Assembly: GCA_002309855.1 (NCBI GenBank) | Contig: DBYD01000003.1 | Span: 55,340-62,839, forward strand | Origin: Bacteroidales bacterium UBA1195 | GTDB taxonomy: Bacteria; Bacteroidota; Bacteroidia; Bacteroidales; WCHB1-69 | Length of the DNA: 7,500 bases | Direction of reading: 5' to 3' | Part shown: piece after piece, positions 5,344 through 7,500 of the stretch | Layout of the letters: the number at the start of each line of letters is the position of its first letter | Numbering within the stretch: position 1 is the first letter of the stretch | The notes under the pieces: generated by a model | The model's database searches: none | Told to the model about the DNA's origin: nothing | What the model saw: the letters and a program-made list of their open reading frames with translations, nothing else | Position numbers and translations under genes: made by a program

Positions 5344-6144
5344 ATGTATTACAAAGAAAACAAGATAGACAGCGAAGCATATCAAAATCATCCAGTGTTC
5401 GAAAAGATAGAACACATGAAGAAATTTTACAATGGCTTAGCTGACACATGCTATCGTTTCGTTCCAAATGGAACCATGGGCATAACCAATTATGAATCGT
5501 ATGTCTATATGTCCATAAGTAACAAACTCGATTCTATCAAACTGTTATTGAAAGTGGGACATATAACGGATGCCTTTGTGCTGATAAGAAATCTGTTCGA
5601 CACCGTACTTGTAGAAATTTACATTGATGTGGTGCGAAAGGAAAAATTCGACTGGATAGAAAATCGCATCGTTGAAGATGTGGACGAATGGCTGAAGGGA
5701 AAATATCGAATACCAAAGATACTTGAGATTTTGAAAGTATTAAAGGAATCGCTGTCTACAAAAGACCTATACCATTTTTTCGGATGGAACACCTACTTAA
5801 AAAAGAATCGTGAGTTTTTGGATGACAGTGTTCATGCAAATCGCTATTCAAGCATACTGCTGAATTGCAAAGATTTGAATATTAAAAGAGAGAAGCAGTT
5901 GGATAATGCGATTATTATTCTAAATCAGATTACTATGGTTCACATTTCATTTATTCTACACCTTAACTGGCACTATCTGATAGCAAACGACTACTTCGAT
6001 CATTTTGATGTTGGGGACACCCCACCCGAGGGCAGTCGGCATTGGATTGCCAAGTACGCACAAGAGGCTTTCGATGAGTTTATCAAGCCAAATGAGAAAT
6101 TGGCAAAGTTTATCAAAGAACACTGCGAATTGGAAATTCAATAG
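5344..6144 (+). CDS. Uncharacterised 266-residue mainly helical protein
   Basis: I do not recognise this family with certainty. The protein has no signal peptide and appears soluble and largely alpha-helical. Notable stretches are LDSIKLLLKVGHITDAFVLI (62-81) followed by RNLFDTVLVEIYID (82-95), a pattern seen in HEPN-like and DUF5677-like helical proteins, then LDDSVHANRY (159-168), where R156 and H164 are separated by seven residues, slightly more than the usual HEPN Rx4-6H. A hydrophobic helix runs through 189-213 and an acidic/basic helical tail through 235-266. The start at ATG 5344 follows an A-rich leader and a strong Bacteroides promoter. The DNA is AT-richer than the operon at the left end, consistent with horizontal acquisition. 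The following gene on the same strand begins 81 bp later and may be a partner. HEPN kinship is a guess. Confidence 0.75.
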   Translation: MYYKENKIDSEAYQNHPVFEKIEHMKKFYNGLADTCYRFVPNGTMGITNYESYVYMSISNKLDSIKLLLKVGHITDAFVLIRNLFDTVLVEIYIDVVRKEKFDWIENRIVEDVDEWLKGKYRIPKILEILKVLKESLSTKDLYHFFGWNTYLKKNREFLDDSVHANRYSSILLNCKDLNIKREKQLDNAIIILNQITMVHISFILHLNWHYLIANDYFDHFDVGDTPPEGSRHWIAKYAQEAFDEFIKPNEKLAKFIKEHCELEIQ

Positions 6145-6225
6145 AAATAAATATTTGAAAATAGTGTATTTATGTCGGATTGGCTATTAACTAACGAATA
6201 ATGTTGTTTAATTTTAAACTTGAAA

Positions 6226-7488
6226 ATGGATAATACAAAAGAATTAGAACAATTAACTGTTTATGAACTATTTATAGGTGCTCTTTCTAAAAATATATTG
6301 GACAATGTTGCCAAATACAACAAAATAAAAGGTAGCGTTTTTGATATATTTGCATTAACTACTGAGCTACGAATGGACATGATATTCATCCAGATAGATT
6401 TAGGCATTTCATTTATAGCTTGTTGTAAAACAAATAACACATATATTCAATGCTATCACATTAAAAACTTGTATGCCGGTATGCAGGAAGCATACAAATT
6501 ATTGCTTGGTTATGGAAAAAACCAACGTTTCTCAATATGGACCAAGATTGGAAATGCCATTAATAGTAAACCTATCAGCGATTGGGAAGAGCAACCTTTT
6601 CTTTACTCTTTGTTCCAGTCTGTTAATGTAAAATTAAAAGAAATAGCCGGAAATAATTCTGACAAAACACATCGTGATTTGACCTTTCATTATTCTGCAG
6701 ATATGAAACAGGTTTATTCATATACCATAGCCGCAAACAATCTTGATGAAGCAAGTGAAAAAATTTTCGCCTATTTGGATTTGTTAAAAGACATGACCAA
6801 ATTATGCGATATAATAGAAGATTGCCTCAAAAGAAAAGGGCGAGCAACTGAGATAAATATTATATCTGACTCTATTGACAACAACCTTCATTTGACGCTT
6901 ATTCAAAATTTGTCGAAGGACGAAGTATTGCACGACATGCTTAATAATATCTTGAATGACCTAAGAACAATAGATGAATATGCATTTTATTTAGATAATT
7001 TTAAGAAATTAAAGGAATTGGTATATAAACAAACTGAATTACCAGAAATCAATAATATTCTTATCTTATTAAACTTATGTCTTACAATACAATTCATGCG
7101 TGCTGATATGGCAGCCATCACCCAATCATACTTATTATCAAAAACAAGTGGAGAAGCCATGTTGAATATGCGACGGTATATTATTACTATCACCGCATCT
7201 TTAAGTCATTTATATGGTTATTCTGAAAAAGAACATCGAAATTCAATTTGGTCATCAGTTTTATGTATGATTCCAGAAAATGACGAAAAACATAAAAAGG
7301 AAGCAGCCCAAATAGAAAACATGCTTCAAAAAATCGTTTTGGGTAAAGATATGGAAATTCGAACATGTTATGTTCACATGTACAACAATAAAACACATAA
7401 AACCAATATCCCTATTATTATTGATCTTTTAAAAAAACAAAATCCTATTATTGAATTACAAAAGGTTACCTCTATAGGTAACCTCTAA
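6226..7488 (+). CDS. Uncharacterised 420-residue protein with duplicated HEPN-like halves
   Basis: Not recognised as a named family. The ATG at 6226 is preferred over the TTG at 6220 two codons upstream. The two halves resemble each other in the same order. Half 1: ELRMDMIFIQ (47-56), LLLGYGKNQRFSIW (92-105), then HRDLTFH (149-155). Half 2: FMRADMAAIT (290-299), SHLYGYSEKEHRNSIW (327-342), then IRTCYVH (378-384). Each half therefore ends with an Rx4H motif (R150/H155, R379/H384), the catalytic pattern of HEPN RNases found in toxin-antitoxin and anti-phage systems. A helical linker (about 175-275) joins the halves. No signal peptide or clear membrane segment is seen. The sequence is strongly AT-rich with Lys/Asn/Ile-rich composition, unlike the GC-rich operon at the left. 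A hairpin overlaps the 3' end. RNase activity and a defence role are inferred. Confidence 0.8.
   Translation: MDNTKELEQLTVYELFIGALSKNILDNVAKYNKIKGSVFDIFALTTELRMDMIFIQIDLGISFIACCKTNNTYIQCYHIKNLYAGMQEAYKLLLGYGKNQRFSIWTKIGNAINSKPISDWEEQPFLYSLFQSVNVKLKEIAGNNSDKTHRDLTFHYSADMKQVYSYTIAANNLDEASEKIFAYLDLLKDMTKLCDIIEDCLKRKGRATEINIISDSIDNNLHLTLIQNLSKDEVLHDMLNNILNDLRTIDEYAFYLDNFKKLKELVYKQTELPEINNILILLNLCLTIQFMRADMAAITQSYLLSKTSGEAMLNMRRYIITITASLSHLYGYSEKEHRNSIWSSVLCMIPENDEKHKKEAAQIENMLQKIVLGKDMEIRTCYVHMYNNKTHKTNIPIIIDLLKKQNPIIELQKVTSIGNL
7463..7484 (+). terminator. Stem-loop overlapping the end of the 420-residue gene
   Basis: AGGTTACC (7463-7470) and GGTAACCT (7477-7484) form a perfect 8-bp stem with a TCTATA loop, two bases before the TAA stop is reached (7486-7488). 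Downstream is AAATTAATTTATT, AT-rich but without a solid T-run, so it is a plausible but weak intrinsic terminator. The stem encodes the last residues of the protein (KVTSIGNL). Confidence 0.5.
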
Positions 7489-7500
7489 AATTAATTTATT

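Overview
The window looks like chromosomal DNA of a gut-type member of the Bacteroidales. Three things point there: a GH92 alpha-mannosidase paired with a secreted protein, promoters of the Bacteroides form (TAnnTTTG at -7), and A-rich translation starts without Shine-Dalgarno sites. The sequence has two halves. Bases 1-3357 are GC-rich, tightly packed and well conserved. From about 3590 onward the DNA is clearly AT-richer, loosely packed and full of gene fragments, palindromes and small mobile or addiction-type genes, as expected of an accessory region.

GC-rich half: the C-terminal 403 residues of a GH92 family alpha-mannosidase (the gene begins left of the window) are followed after 6 bp by a 712-residue exported protein. 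That protein carries an HExxH zinc-protease motif and a C-terminal repeat tail of beta-solenoid type. The two are probably one operon acting on host glycoproteins or mannans.

Transition (3358-4091): a truncated RhuM-family remnant, then a 54-residue ORF resembling the C-terminal half of an addiction-module component (PF09720-like), then the first copy of a 54-bp direct repeat.

Small-element block (3924-5156): the direct repeats enclose an orphan HicB-like antitoxin (+) and a REP-associated tyrosine transposase (RAYT, -), whose stop codons are one base apart. The RAYT gene contains a perfect 30-bp palindrome that occupies exactly ten codons, in frame, and reads as a REP-like hairpin inserted in its own transposase. 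The region upstream of RAYT holds further palindromes: a leader hairpin, a 23-bp near-perfect palindrome and a GC-rich REP-like hairpin.

AT-rich cargo (5344-7488): two uncharacterised genes. The first encodes 266 residues and has a good Bacteroides-type promoter. The second encodes 420 residues and appears to be an internal duplication, with an Rx4H (HEPN-RNase-like) motif in each half. Together they are the best candidates here for an undescribed system, possibly defence or toxin related. That is inference from motif and context only.
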